From contig NZ_VKOG01000009.1 of the NCBI RefSeq assembly GCF_007474545.1, positions 20,433 to 84,432 of the forward strand: a stretch of DNA of 64,000 nt, given 5' to 3'. Of the stretch, positions 23,864 through 32,422 are shown piece after piece. Positions within the stretch are counted from its first letter, which is position 1; each line of letters opens with the position of its first letter. The translations under genes and the position numbers were made by a program. The DNA is from Chryseobacterium binzhouense. GTDB taxonomy: Bacteria > Bacteroidota > Bacteroidia > Flavobacteriales > Weeksellaceae. Under the pieces are notes generated by a model. The model was not told the origin of the DNA. It saw nothing but the letters and a program-made list of their open reading frames with translations, and ran no database searches.

Positions 23864-25021
23864 TTATTTTTCTGCTAATTTAATAATGATATTCTCAACG
23901 GCATCAAAAATTTTCTGATTGTCAAATTCTGTTTCAATATTTGTCAAATTTTCTTTAATCTTATTAACATATTCAGGTTCTATCATAAACTTCTTCGTGG
24001 CATCATACATTTCTTCTATGCTATAATTGATAAGATATCCTGTTTTATCATGGGTAATCATCTCAGGAATACCTCCTACATTTGTTGAAATGATGGGCTT
24101 TTGTAAGATCAAAGAATCAGCAATAATCAATGGCCAACTTTCAGATTCTGAAGGCAGAATAAAAAAGTCTGCATTTTTGACGTAGGGATATGGATTAAGT
24201 AATGAACCGATTAGCTCAAAAGTTTTTGTAACACCTAGCTCCAGAGCCTGTTTTTTAAGGTTTGTCATTTCCTCACCGTCACCAATAATGATAATATGAT
24301 GATCGAAACCGTCATTTATCAATCTGGAATGAGCCTGCATAAGTTTATGAAAACCTTTTCTGCTGTGGAGCCTGCCCACGGAAACAAAAATGATTTTTTC
24401 GGGAAGCTGAAGAGCACTTTCGCTGGCTTTATTTTTTATTTCTTCAATCGGAATGGCATTTCTGATAACCTGATTTTCAGGAATGTGTAAATTTGGGTAT
24501 GTTTCTATCAAGATATCCTTGGTTTGCTGAGATCCGAAAATGAAATAATCAAACTGAGGAATCTGTTTTAAAATTTCCGGCACCAGCGGCTGTAATTTGG
24601 GTAGCGTAATGTCTGAATGAAACCAACCAATTTTTTTTGAATTTTTGTTTGATGAATTTAAAACTGAAGAAAAAGCTGCGTAAGTAGGAGCTATTTCTAC
24701 ATCAAAATGGTCATTTAAAATTTTAGTAGAAATTTTAGGGTTTCTGCTGGCTTTATTGAGCCTCAGTTTTCTTTTTGCAAGCTGCAATTTATGAATAAGA
24801 GGGTTTGCAGAAAAATCTTCTTTTCCTCCGGCGATAAAAACTTTTCTTACATGAGACGGAATTTCATTACGGAGCTCTCCCTGATTGATATTAAGACATA
24901 AAGTAATCTCAAATTTTTCCTTGCTGAGATGATTCAGCATGCTGAGAACAACCTTTTCTACACCTCCCATCTCCATAGAACGGTGTCTGAACAGTACTTT
25001 TATTTTTTTATTTTCTTTCAT
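23864..25021 (-). CDS. Glycosyltransferase family 4
   Basis: 385 residues, GT-B fold. N-terminal HRSMEMGGVEKVVLSML, central SVGRLHSRKGFHKLMQAHSRL, donor-site motif LPSESESWPLIIADSL with the two acidic residues of the GT4 E-x7-E pattern altered to E/S-rich and Asp. Closely related to the enzyme at 22102 but without the extra 13-residue linker. Makes one glycosidic bond of the surface glycan; donor unknown. Confidence 0.9.
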   Translation of the reverse strand: MKENKKIKVLFRHRSMEMGGVEKVVLSMLNHLSKEKFEITLCLNINQGELRNEIPSHVRKVFIAGGKEDFSANPLIHKLQLAKRKLRLNKASRNPKISTKILNDHFDVEIAPTYAAFSSVLNSSNKNSKKIGWFHSDITLPKLQPLVPEILKQIPQFDYFIFGSQQTKDILIETYPNLHIPENQVIRNAIPIEEIKNKASESALQLPEKIIFVSVGRLHSRKGFHKLMQAHSRLINDGFDHHIIIIGDGEEMTNLKKQALELGVTKTFELIGSLLNPYPYVKNADFFILPSESESWPLIIADSLILQKPIISTNVGGIPEMITHDKTGYLINYSIEEMYDATKKFMIEPEYVNKIKENLTNIETEFDNQKIFDAVENIIIKLAEK

Positions 25022-25028
25022 CCTGATT

Positions 25029-25859
25029 TTACTGCATCATTATTTTCAATTTTTTCAAAATCCGGAAGGAGATTGAGTTCTGGTATTCCAAAAGATCATA
25101 AATCTCTTTTGGCTGGCTGTATTTTGAAGGGATTTTTTTTCCGTTAATGGTTTGTAAGCCACGTCTTTTCATCGCATTGAAAATTACTTTTGCAAAATAC
25201 TCTCTGGCTTTAGGCAGGTTTTCATTCTGTGAAATTCCTCCGGAATGTGTACGGTACAGATAATTTGGTTCATTGATGTATTTTACATTACCTTTTTCAT
25301 ACATTTTCAGATACAGATCCTGATCTTCTGCAATTTTCATTTCAGTATTTATTTTCTCGGTCTTTTCATAGACATCTTTTCTGAAACATACAAAATGCAC
25401 AATGTGTACAGGGCAGTTGAAAAAGTAAGGATCATTATTGACCACCTGCATTCCTGATATGAATGACTCAACAGGTTTCAATTGTTCATCACATTTTACG
25501 AAACTGGAATATGTAAGTACAATCTTGTGATCTTTTTTAAAAACATTAACTGCAGATTCCAGAGCATTGAATGTAATGGCATCATCGGGATCTACAAATC
25601 CGCATATATCTCCAGTTGCAAGCTCAATCAGTTTGCTTTTTGTAATGCCAACTCCGCTGTTTACATCATTTTTATAGATTTTAAAACGAGGATCATCAGC
25701 TACAAGTTCAGAAATGATTTTTAAAGAGTTATCTGTAGAAGCATCATCCAAAATAATAACTTCCCAATTTTTAAAATTTTGTGCAATAATGGAATGATAG
25801 CAGTCATGAAAGAACTTTCCGTTGTTGTAATTGGCAATTAAGATTGAAAATTTTATCAT
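25029..25859 (-). CDS. Glycosyltransferase family 2
   Basis: 276 residues. GT-A fold: FSILIANYNNGKFFHDC at the start, ILDDASTDNS for nucleotide-sugar binding, and the DxD-like CGFVDPDDA near residue 95. Start set at 25859 (MIKFSILIANYN); an upstream in-frame ATG at 25895 would overlap the -7 box. First gene of the four-gene minus-strand operon running to 22102. It has its own promoter, back to back with that of the methyltransferase gene. Confidence 0.9.
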   Translation of the reverse strand: MIKFSILIANYNNGKFFHDCYHSIIAQNFKNWEVIILDDASTDNSLKIISELVADDPRFKIYKNDVNSGVGITKSKLIELATGDICGFVDPDDAITFNALESAVNVFKKDHKIVLTYSSFVKCDEQLKPVESFISGMQVVNNDPYFFNCPVHIVHFVCFRKDVYEKTEKINTEMKIAEDQDLYLKMYEKGNVKYINEPNYLYRTHSGGISQNENLPKAREYFAKVIFNAMKRRGLQTINGKKIPSKYSQPKEIYDLLEYQNSISFRILKKLKIMMQ

Positions 25860-25892
25860 GAGGGACGCATCTTTTATGTTAATAAATTTACA

Positions 25893-25900
25893 CAAAGATA
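25893..25900 (-). promoter_or_regulatory. -7 box of the leftward glycan operon
   Basis: TATCTTTG on the minus strand, 33 bases before the ATG at 25859. It lies only 30 bases from the rightward -7 box at 25930. Confidence 0.6.
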
Positions 25901-25929
25901 AATATTCTGCTCAATCTGATAAAAATCTT

Positions 25930-25937
25930 TATTTTTG
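25930..25937 (+). promoter_or_regulatory. -7 box of the rightward glycan operon
   Basis: TATTTTTG, 19 bases before the GTG start at 25957. It shows that the upstream ATG at 25831 cannot be the translation start. Confidence 0.6.
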
Positions 25938-25956
25938 TAACATTAAAATAAACACT

Positions 25957-26727
25957 GTGAGCGAAATAAGACGAGTTCTCAAAACTTTTATAGGGTACCT
26001 GAAGCGTCCGGATCTCTATCCTGAACTGGGTAGAAAAATAATCAAGAATATTTTTAACAGAAATAATGCTTTTAAAGGAAAAGAAAAAACCAATCTTTGG
26101 GCTTCAAAAATTGCTGTGAGTCAGCAGGAAGCAATTAAAAAAATATTTGGTTTAGATTTTCAGAGATTTTCAGAAAAATATCCTCAAGAATTTAAACATG
26201 CTTTAGATCTTCAAAATGCATGTCCCGTAAAAATGGGAGGTGCTGGGGCATTAGAGCTTTTATACAGTGCTTGTGAATTTACTCAGGCAAAATCTGCTAT
26301 AGAAACCGGCGTCGCCTATGGATGGAGCTCGTTTGCAATACTTACTTCTCTTCAAAAAAGAAACGGAATTTTATACAGTTCTGATATGCCTTATCTGGGG
26401 CAGAATGGAGATAGATATGTAGGTTGTGTTGTTGCTGAAGATCTAAAAAGTAACTGGAAGCTTTTTCGTCATGCTGACCGTGAATCTTTACCTAAAATTT
26501 TAAAGGAATGTGGAGAGGTAGACGTGATGCATTATGATTCCGACAAATCCTATGAGGGAATGAAATGGGCTTATGAAACACTTTATCCAAGATTAAGAAA
26601 AGGAGGGGTTTTCATTTCTGATGACATTAACGATAATTCTGCTTTTCAGGACTTCTGCGAACAGCAGAAAATTACTCCCGTTGTAGTTGAATTTGAGGGA
26701 AAATTTGTTGGAGTTTTTGTGAAATAA
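25957..26727 (+). CDS. Class I SAM-dependent methyltransferase
   Basis: 256 residues. The Rossmann motif I is SAIETGVAYGWSSFAIL, followed by SSDMP, VMHYDSDKSYEGMKWA and GGVFISDDIND, as in Methyltransf_24-type enzymes. It probably methylates a sugar or glycan. The start is taken as the GTG at 25957 (MSEIRRVLKTF): the frame is open to 25831, but a -7 box lies at 25930-25937. First gene of a rightward operon of six genes. Confidence 0.82.
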   Translation: MSEIRRVLKTFIGYLKRPDLYPELGRKIIKNIFNRNNAFKGKEKTNLWASKIAVSQQEAIKKIFGLDFQRFSEKYPQEFKHALDLQNACPVKMGGAGALELLYSACEFTQAKSAIETGVAYGWSSFAILTSLQKRNGILYSSDMPYLGQNGDRYVGCVVAEDLKSNWKLFRHADRESLPKILKECGEVDVMHYDSDKSYEGMKWAYETLYPRLRKGGVFISDDINDNSAFQDFCEQQKITPVVVEFEGKFVGVFVK

Positions 26728-26774
26728 ATTCTGATTGCCATTAATTACTTTTACTAAAGAAACACTGTATAATT

Positions 26775-27728
26775 ATGAGGAAAGTTTATCTGATTATATC
26801 TGCTTATAACGAAGAAGAGAATCTGGAAGTTCTTTATTCTGGTCTTCATGAAGAATTAAATAGGATTTCTTTTGAAAATTATGAGATGGTTTTTGTAAAT
26901 GACGGTTCGAAGGATCATACGCTGCACATATTAAAGGAGTTACAAAAAAAAGATTCTTGTATTACGATCATTAACCAGTCTAAGAATTTCGGACATGAAA
27001 TGGCTATGACCGCAGGATTAAATTATGTTGCACAGCAAAACAAAGAGAAAGAGTTTGCGGTGCTTTTTATGGATGCGGATCTGCAACATCCGCCTGCAAT
27101 GGCTGCAGAAATGATTCAGAAATGGATAGAGGGTTATAAATTAGTTCTTACTCAAAGGACAGATAATGAAGATAAAGGATTAAAATACAGAATTCTTGGA
27201 AATACTTATTACAGAATTCTAAACTTTCTTTCTGATGTAAAAATCCCGAGAAATATGCCTGATTTCAGACTTCTAGACAAAAAATATGTAGTATGGATAA
27301 ATCAGCTTAATGAGACTGACAGGATGTTCCGGGGAATGCTGTCGCTGGTTGGGCTTCAGGATGCTTTGATCTTGGAATTTACAGCTCCCAAAAGATATGC
27401 AGGAACTTCTAAATATAATTTTTTGAAACTTTATAAACTTGCCATTGACAGCGTTATCCAGTTTTCTGTAAAACCATTGAGATTAGCAACGTTATTAGGT
27501 TTTTTAGGCTGTTTCAGTTCTATTTTGTTTTTAGCATTTTCTATTTACAAAAGCCACCTTAACCATGAGCCAAAAACAGGGTTTCTGACTCTTCTTTCAG
27601 TAATGATTTTTTTCTGTTCTCTGATTATGCTTTTCCTGGGTATTTTGGGGGAATATATAGGCAGAATTCATATAGAAGTAAAAAACAGACCATTGTATTT
27701 TAACGAAATTATTAAAAATGAAGACTAA
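26775..27728 (+). CDS. Polyprenyl-phosphate glycosyltransferase (GT2, ArnC/DPM-like)
   Basis: 317 residues. A GT2 domain (LIISAYNEEENLEVLYSGL; VFVNDGSKDHT; the DxD site MDADLQHPP) followed by two C-terminal membrane helices (about residues 235-290) and the EYIGRIHIEVKNRP end. This is the build of enzymes that load a sugar onto undecaprenyl phosphate for later use on the outer face of the membrane. Its end overlaps the start of the next gene, a large membrane protein, by 11 bases; the two probably work together. Confidence 0.9.
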   Translation: MRKVYLIISAYNEEENLEVLYSGLHEELNRISFENYEMVFVNDGSKDHTLHILKELQKKDSCITIINQSKNFGHEMAMTAGLNYVAQQNKEKEFAVLFMDADLQHPPAMAAEMIQKWIEGYKLVLTQRTDNEDKGLKYRILGNTYYRILNFLSDVKIPRNMPDFRLLDKKYVVWINQLNETDRMFRGMLSLVGLQDALILEFTAPKRYAGTSKYNFLKLYKLAIDSVIQFSVKPLRLATLLGFLGCFSSILFLAFSIYKSHLNHEPKTGFLTLLSVMIFFCSLIMLFLGILGEYIGRIHIEVKNRPLYFNEIIKNED

Positions 27729-29064
27729 ATATTTACCTTTATTTTTAATTGTGTTTATCAATATCGGATTTCTTTTGAGTGTGTATTGGTTTCCGGTTAC
27801 CCGTGATGAATTTTACTATCTCGACAAGACACAATTGCCGTATGCTTTTTCTGAATACTGGACTAGCTATAATTATGTAAATCCAAGAATTGGGCAGTTT
27901 TTTCTAAATATTGTTGCACGAAGTAAAATATTAAAACTAATATTCAGTTTTCTCATTTTCAACGGGTTTTTATGGGCATTATTTGCTAATATTTTCAGAA
28001 GATTTCCAAAAATTTCTGATAAAGAAGATATGTGGAAACTTTTAATTTTAGCAGGAGTATTCATATTTTTAATTAATTATTTCGGAGAACTGTTTTATTA
28101 CAGCCCTTTTGCAACCAATTATACATTTACACATGTTCTGTATCTTTTGTATTTGTTTGTAATGACAGAATATTTTGTTTTTCAGAATAATGTACTTCCA
28201 AAATCTCCTGTAAAAGCTGTTTTATTATGTTTTGTAGGTTTTGTTATAGGAATGGGTAATGAGCATGTTCCCCCTGTTCTTCTGCTATTTTCTGGACTAT
28301 TTGGTTTAAAATTTCTACTTCAAAACAAGAAACTGCCAGATTTCAATATCATAATAACTAATATTTCCATTGCGATTGGTTATCTGGCTTTATTTTTTGC
28401 ACCGGCAAATTCGATTAAATATAAAACTGTAGGTAAAGTTCAGTACGGATTTAGTCTTTCTGATTATATTTCTACTTTCACAAAAATTTTAAAAACATAT
28501 TATTATTTCAATCTAGAACTGATGATTGTTTTGGGAATTGTTATAACTGCGTTTGTTTATCTGATCAAAAAAAGGAAATTTTCGCGTAAAGAATTTTTGC
28601 TGGTAATAAGTCATTTAATCATGGGTTTTTTAACAATACTTATCATTTCGTACTCTCCTCTTACCGGAACACGTCTTATGTTTTTCACAACAATATCTTT
28701 TATCATTGTAATTTGTTTTATTGGTGTAAGACTTGCTGAGGAATATCATTTTCATTTAAAATTATTAAAAGGAATCACAACAATCTGGCTTTTGATATTT
28801 TTCACTTTGGGTTGTATTATTTGTTGTCATGCAAACCTTATTTTTGAAAGGCTTTGCAATGAAATATCAGAAAAACGAAGAACTTCCAAAGATATAATTC
28901 TTGACAAAAAACTGGATTATTTTGTAAATGATTTCTCTACATTTAACAGGCGTATTTTATTTGAAAACGGTAATGAATACATTGATAATAATCCGGATCA
29001 AAATACTGCTGAAGAAAAGAATCTCATCTTATATTTTAATTTAAAAACACTTTCGCATCATTAA
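27718..29064 (+). CDS. Multi-spanning membrane protein, GT-C-like (DUF6056-like)
   Basis: 448 residues with about 9-11 membrane helices and an acidic site just after the first helix (TRDEFYYLD, Asp30-Glu31), a layout typical of GT-C glycosyltransferases that use polyprenyl-phosphate sugars. It resembles the family I recall as DUF6056, not checked. It would move a sugar from undecaprenyl phosphate to a glycan in the periplasm. Placed between an ArnC-like enzyme and a ChbG-type deacetylase. Confidence 0.65.
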   Translation: MKTKYLPLFLIVFINIGFLLSVYWFPVTRDEFYYLDKTQLPYAFSEYWTSYNYVNPRIGQFFLNIVARSKILKLIFSFLIFNGFLWALFANIFRRFPKISDKEDMWKLLILAGVFIFLINYFGELFYYSPFATNYTFTHVLYLLYLFVMTEYFVFQNNVLPKSPVKAVLLCFVGFVIGMGNEHVPPVLLLFSGLFGLKFLLQNKKLPDFNIIITNISIAIGYLALFFAPANSIKYKTVGKVQYGFSLSDYISTFTKILKTYYYFNLELMIVLGIVITAFVYLIKKRKFSRKEFLLVISHLIMGFLTILIISYSPLTGTRLMFFTTISFIIVICFIGVRLAEEYHFHLKLLKGITTIWLLIFFTLGCIICCHANLIFERLCNEISEKRRTSKDIILDKKLDYFVNDFSTFNRRILFENGNEYIDNNPDQNTAEEKNLILYFNLKTLSHH

Positions 29065-29065
29065 A

Positions 29066-29890
29066 ATGAAGAATAGATTAATTGTAAATGCAGACGATTT
29101 TGGTTTGTCTGTAGGCGTAAATCAGGCAATACTAAAAGCAAATACAGAAGGTTTTTTAAACTCAGCAAGCTTAATGGCAAATACGGATTTTTTTGACCAT
29201 GCAATTAAAGAAATAATTCCGAATTGCAGTAATCTCAATGTAGGTCTTCATATCAATCTAACCTGTTGCAAAGCGCTTTCCGGCAAAAGTACTATTACAG
29301 ACAAGAATGGTTTTTTGACAAATGACTTTATAAGACTTTTATTTTTGAGAAAATCTGAAAAAAACCTTCAGATTATAGAAACTGAAATTGAATTACAGCT
29401 AAAAAAGCTTCTCGAAAATAATGTGAAAATTTCTCACATTGATGGTCATGAACACGTGCATATAATCCCTTCTATTAATAAAATCGTCCATAAACTTGCA
29501 AATAAATATAATATTGAAAGAATTCGTGAAATTAATGAAAATTTTGGAACAACCTTTAAATATAATTTAAGAACAGCAACCGTTGCTAATGTAATCAAGT
29601 TCTTTTTGCTTAAATTTCTGAGCAGTTTCAATCAAAATAAGAATGAGAGAGAGTTTTATACCATTCTCAATACTTGCGAAATTAATTCTGAAAATCTTTT
29701 CAATTATTTAGAATCTCAAAATGGCAAAACAGTAGAAATAATGCTGCATCCGTCATTAAAAGAATTTGATAATAAGAAAATGAACCTTGATCGCCGATTT
29801 GAAAAATTTTTGAAATCGGATTTCAGAAAACAGGAGTATGATTTATGTTTTAATAAAAAATTTAAAGAATATGCATTTTTCGGAAACTGA
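29066..29890 (+). CDS. ChbG/HpnK (YdjC) family carbohydrate deacetylase
   Basis: 274 residues. The metal site of the YdjC family is visible: NADDFGLS (Asp10-Asp11), GLHINLTC and HIDGHEHVHIIP. HpnK and ChbG remove acetyl groups from amino sugars. Within this operon it may deacetylate an N-acetyl amino sugar, perhaps while it is bound to undecaprenyl phosphate. It begins one base after the membrane protein's stop and overlaps the next gene by 20 bases. Confidence 0.9.
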   Translation: MKNRLIVNADDFGLSVGVNQAILKANTEGFLNSASLMANTDFFDHAIKEIIPNCSNLNVGLHINLTCCKALSGKSTITDKNGFLTNDFIRLLFLRKSEKNLQIIETEIELQLKKLLENNVKISHIDGHEHVHIIPSINKIVHKLANKYNIERIREINENFGTTFKYNLRTATVANVIKFFLLKFLSSFNQNKNEREFYTILNTCEINSENLFNYLESQNGKTVEIMLHPSLKEFDNKKMNLDRRFEKFLKSDFRKQEYDLCFNKKFKEYAFFGN

Positions 29891-30797
29891 AACCTGGAAG
29901 AAGATCGTATTAGAAACGTATTCACTTCAAGCTAAGAAAATTTCTTTGTTTGGAAATGAGGTGTATCTTTTCTTCAACGGAAAACTTTTTGCTAATTCGC
30001 CTTACATTAGTCATTCTGGAGATTGTTTTCGAGAAAAGGAGCAAAACTTAGATAAAATAAAAGCGCTTCAAAAGCCAGTATTGATAAAATCAAAAAACAA
30101 AATAATCTTACCTGAAGATTATCCTCATTTTTTAATTGAAGATTATTTTACCTATGTTTTAGACCTTTCAAAAGGAAGAGATTATGTTTGGAGTAATCTA
30201 ATTAAAGCAAAAGTAAGAACTCACATAAGAAAAGCAGAGAAAGTTTCGGCAGATGTAAAGTTTGGCAGAGAAGAACTAGTAGATGATTTTTACAAAGTAA
30301 TTTCTGAAGCGTGGAGAGATTTGGGAACGCCTACTCACAGTAAAGAATTTTACTCAAATATTATTAAAAACCTAAATGAGTCCGAAGATTGGAACTCAGG
30401 ATTTATTGTAATCTATATTAAGGGGATTCCCATTGCTTCTGCTTGTTTTGTTTACGATAGAGAATCAATACACCATCCTTATTCTGCAACCCTAAATGCT
30501 TACAAAAAATACTCTTTAAATAATTTGATTTATTGGAATCTTATCTTGTTTGCGTTCGAAAAAAATATTCAAAGATTCGATATGGGAAGAAGCAGGAGGG
30601 ATCAGGGAACCTCAACATATAAAAAAGGTTGGGGAGCAGTAGAAGAGCAATTATACTATTATTACTTCAATAAAAAAAATCATAAAAACGATGAAGATGG
30701 AAAGCTAATAAAGTTTCTCATTCGTATGTGGAAGAGACTGCCGGTAAGTGTTGCAAATTTTTTAGGACCAAAACTAATTTATAAAGTATTGAAATGA
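29871..30797 (+). CDS. FemAB-like / GNAT-fold acyl or aminoacyl transferase
   Basis: 308 residues. Two tandem GNAT-type folds as in the FemABX group; RTHIRKAEK (about residue 110) and FDMGRSRRDQGTSTYKKGWGAVEE (split: FDMGRSRRD then GTSTYKKGWG) near residues 240-260 are typical of the FemAB-like proteins in exopolysaccharide loci. FemX proteins add amino acids to amino groups, so this one may acylate an amino sugar freed by the deacetylase before it. Start at 29871 (MHFSETETW), inside the end of the previous gene; the longer frame from 29838 is rejected. Confidence 0.8.
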   Translation: MHFSETETWKKIVLETYSLQAKKISLFGNEVYLFFNGKLFANSPYISHSGDCFREKEQNLDKIKALQKPVLIKSKNKIILPEDYPHFLIEDYFTYVLDLSKGRDYVWSNLIKAKVRTHIRKAEKVSADVKFGREELVDDFYKVISEAWRDLGTPTHSKEFYSNIIKNLNESEDWNSGFIVIYIKGIPIASACFVYDRESIHHPYSATLNAYKKYSLNNLIYWNLILFAFEKNIQRFDMGRSRRDQGTSTYKKGWGAVEEQLYYYYFNKKNHKNDEDGKLIKFLIRMWKRLPVSVANFLGPKLIYKVLK

Positions 30798-31372
30798 TTG
30801 TAAATATTCAAAAAAAAGATATTGCAGAAGTTGTAAAGATTCATAGGAATAATTTACCAAGTTTAATCAATTTTTATAATGATCTATTTATTAAAGAATT
30901 TTATATTCATCACTTGAACAAATGTGATAAAACAGTTTTGGTCGGCTATAAACAAAATTCAGAATTATGTGGTTTTGTTTTTGGTACCCTTGATGTTGAA
31001 GATATGTTTAGTAGTTTTATTGCTCAAAACAAACTGTATTTTATCAAACATACTTTTTTAGCATTAATACAACATCCTAAATATCTGTTTTATATTTTCC
31101 AAAGTTTTTTATCCAAAGGATTCAAACAGGGAGATTCTAAGACCCAACTGGTTTATATAGCCGTTGATCAACAGTATAAAGGATCAGGAATTGGAAAAAA
31201 GCTTTTGGAGGCATTTGAAGATAAACTGAAACAATCAGAAGATTATTACGAGCTAGAAGTTGAACAGAATAATCCTGCTCTTGATTTTTATAAAAGCAAA
31301 AATTTCAAAATCGTCAGAGAAGTTAATAATGTTCTGGAAAAAAAATATTTAATGGGAAAATCTTTAAAATAA
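30794..31372 (+). CDS. GNAT family N-acetyltransferase
   Basis: 192 residues. The acetyl-CoA site is visible as VDQQYKGSGIGKKLLEAFE (Q/R-x-x-G-x-G/A) and followed by LEVEQNNPALDFYKSKNF, the usual C-terminal half. It would acetylate an amino sugar or amino acid. It overlaps the previous gene by four bases (ATGA). Its stop codon overlaps that of the convergent gene at 31364. Confidence 0.88.
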   Translation: MIVNIQKKDIAEVVKIHRNNLPSLINFYNDLFIKEFYIHHLNKCDKTVLVGYKQNSELCGFVFGTLDVEDMFSSFIAQNKLYFIKHTFLALIQHPKYLFYIFQSFLSKGFKQGDSKTQLVYIAVDQQYKGSGIGKKLLEAFEDKLKQSEDYYELEVEQNNPALDFYKSKNFKIVREVNNVLEKKYLMGKSLK

Positions 31373-32305
31373 TTCGTTCCTGAAATTAATATTATACAAC
31401 CCTGATTTTATACTTTTAAAATCCAGCACCGTATATTTTAGAATCATTCCCCATTTTTTCAGGAAGGGAGCTTGCGCAATTTCCCAGCTTCTGTGGGTTC
31501 TTTTAATGTGAAGCTTTATGTGTTCAGGTATCGTTTTTTCATTTTGTGCCCACTGATTTACTTCCCGCCAAAGCTTTACTCTTGTATTGGAAGGTTTTAC
31601 TTTTTTGGCATCTACCTGCGTTATTCTGTTGCTCTCATGTACCCCTCTCATGGCAACTGCCTCATGTAAAATCCCTGGATGGAATTTCAGATAGTACGAA
31701 GATCTAAACAATAATTCTGTATCCTGATGCAGCCTTAAATGGGTCTTAAATAAAGGTTGCACTTTTTCCAGCAGTGACGTTTTTCTTATTGTTAAGGCGT
31801 CTATACTAAAAAGACCAAAACTTCCTTTCATATTCAGCTGTCCCTGAAAGACATCTTCAGGCATATGTTTTCGATACACCGTAGTCAAACGGTCACCAAA
31901 TAAAGGGTAATATTGTTCTTTTGCTTTTTCAGAATAATAATGTACACCTAGAGCTCCATATACAGCATCAACTTCAGGGTTTTGGAAAAGTCTTTTTTCA
32001 GCATCAAAACGATTTGGAAGATAATAATCATCAGCATCTAAAAAAGCAATAAAGTCTCCTGTAGCTTTTTCGATAGCAAGATTTCTGCTTGCTCCTGCAC
32101 CATGATTTTTTTTATCAGGGTGTTGGTAAAGCTTTACGCGGTCATATTTCTCAGCAAGTTGTCTGCAAACTTCCAAAGCATTATCAGGCGATTGATCCTC
32201 GACTAAAATAACTTCGTGTACTTCTTTAAATTGAAGAGCGGATTCTACAGCTTGGATTACATATTTTTCGGCGTTATAAACGGGCGTGATGACAGAGATT
32301 TTCAT
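31364..32305 (-). CDS. Glycosyltransferase family 2, paralogue of the gene at 33483
   Basis: 313 residues. GT-A fold: ISVITPVYNAEKYVIQAVESAL, EDQSPDNALEVC, and FLDADDYYLPNRFDAEK as the metal/donor site. Nearly the same motifs and spacing as the gene at 33483-34436, two genes upstream, with matching blocks such as NHGAGA-(S/T)-RNL and the VAMRGVHESNRIT / VAIRGIHDDNRIT segment. A duplication within the locus. 117 bases separate it from the preceding gene; no promoter box was seen there. Last gene of the long leftward train. Confidence 0.9.
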   Translation of the reverse strand: MKISVITPVYNAEKYVIQAVESALQFKEVHEVILVEDQSPDNALEVCRQLAEKYDRVKLYQHPDKKNHGAGASRNLAIEKATGDFIAFLDADDYYLPNRFDAEKRLFQNPEVDAVYGALGVHYYSEKAKEQYYPLFGDRLTTVYRKHMPEDVFQGQLNMKGSFGLFSIDALTIRKTSLLEKVQPLFKTHLRLHQDTELLFRSSYYLKFHPGILHEAVAMRGVHESNRITQVDAKKVKPSNTRVKLWREVNQWAQNEKTIPEHIKLHIKRTHRSWEIAQAPFLKKWGMILKYTVLDFKSIKSGLYNINFRNELF

Positions 32306-32422
32306 TATATATTGTGTTTTCTATAAGGTAGTTTGACTAAAAATATAATTTATCTTAAAATTTTAAAAATTATAATTTAATATTTAGGTTCTTGTTTTAC
32401 TATTATTTGTAAGAAAGATTGT

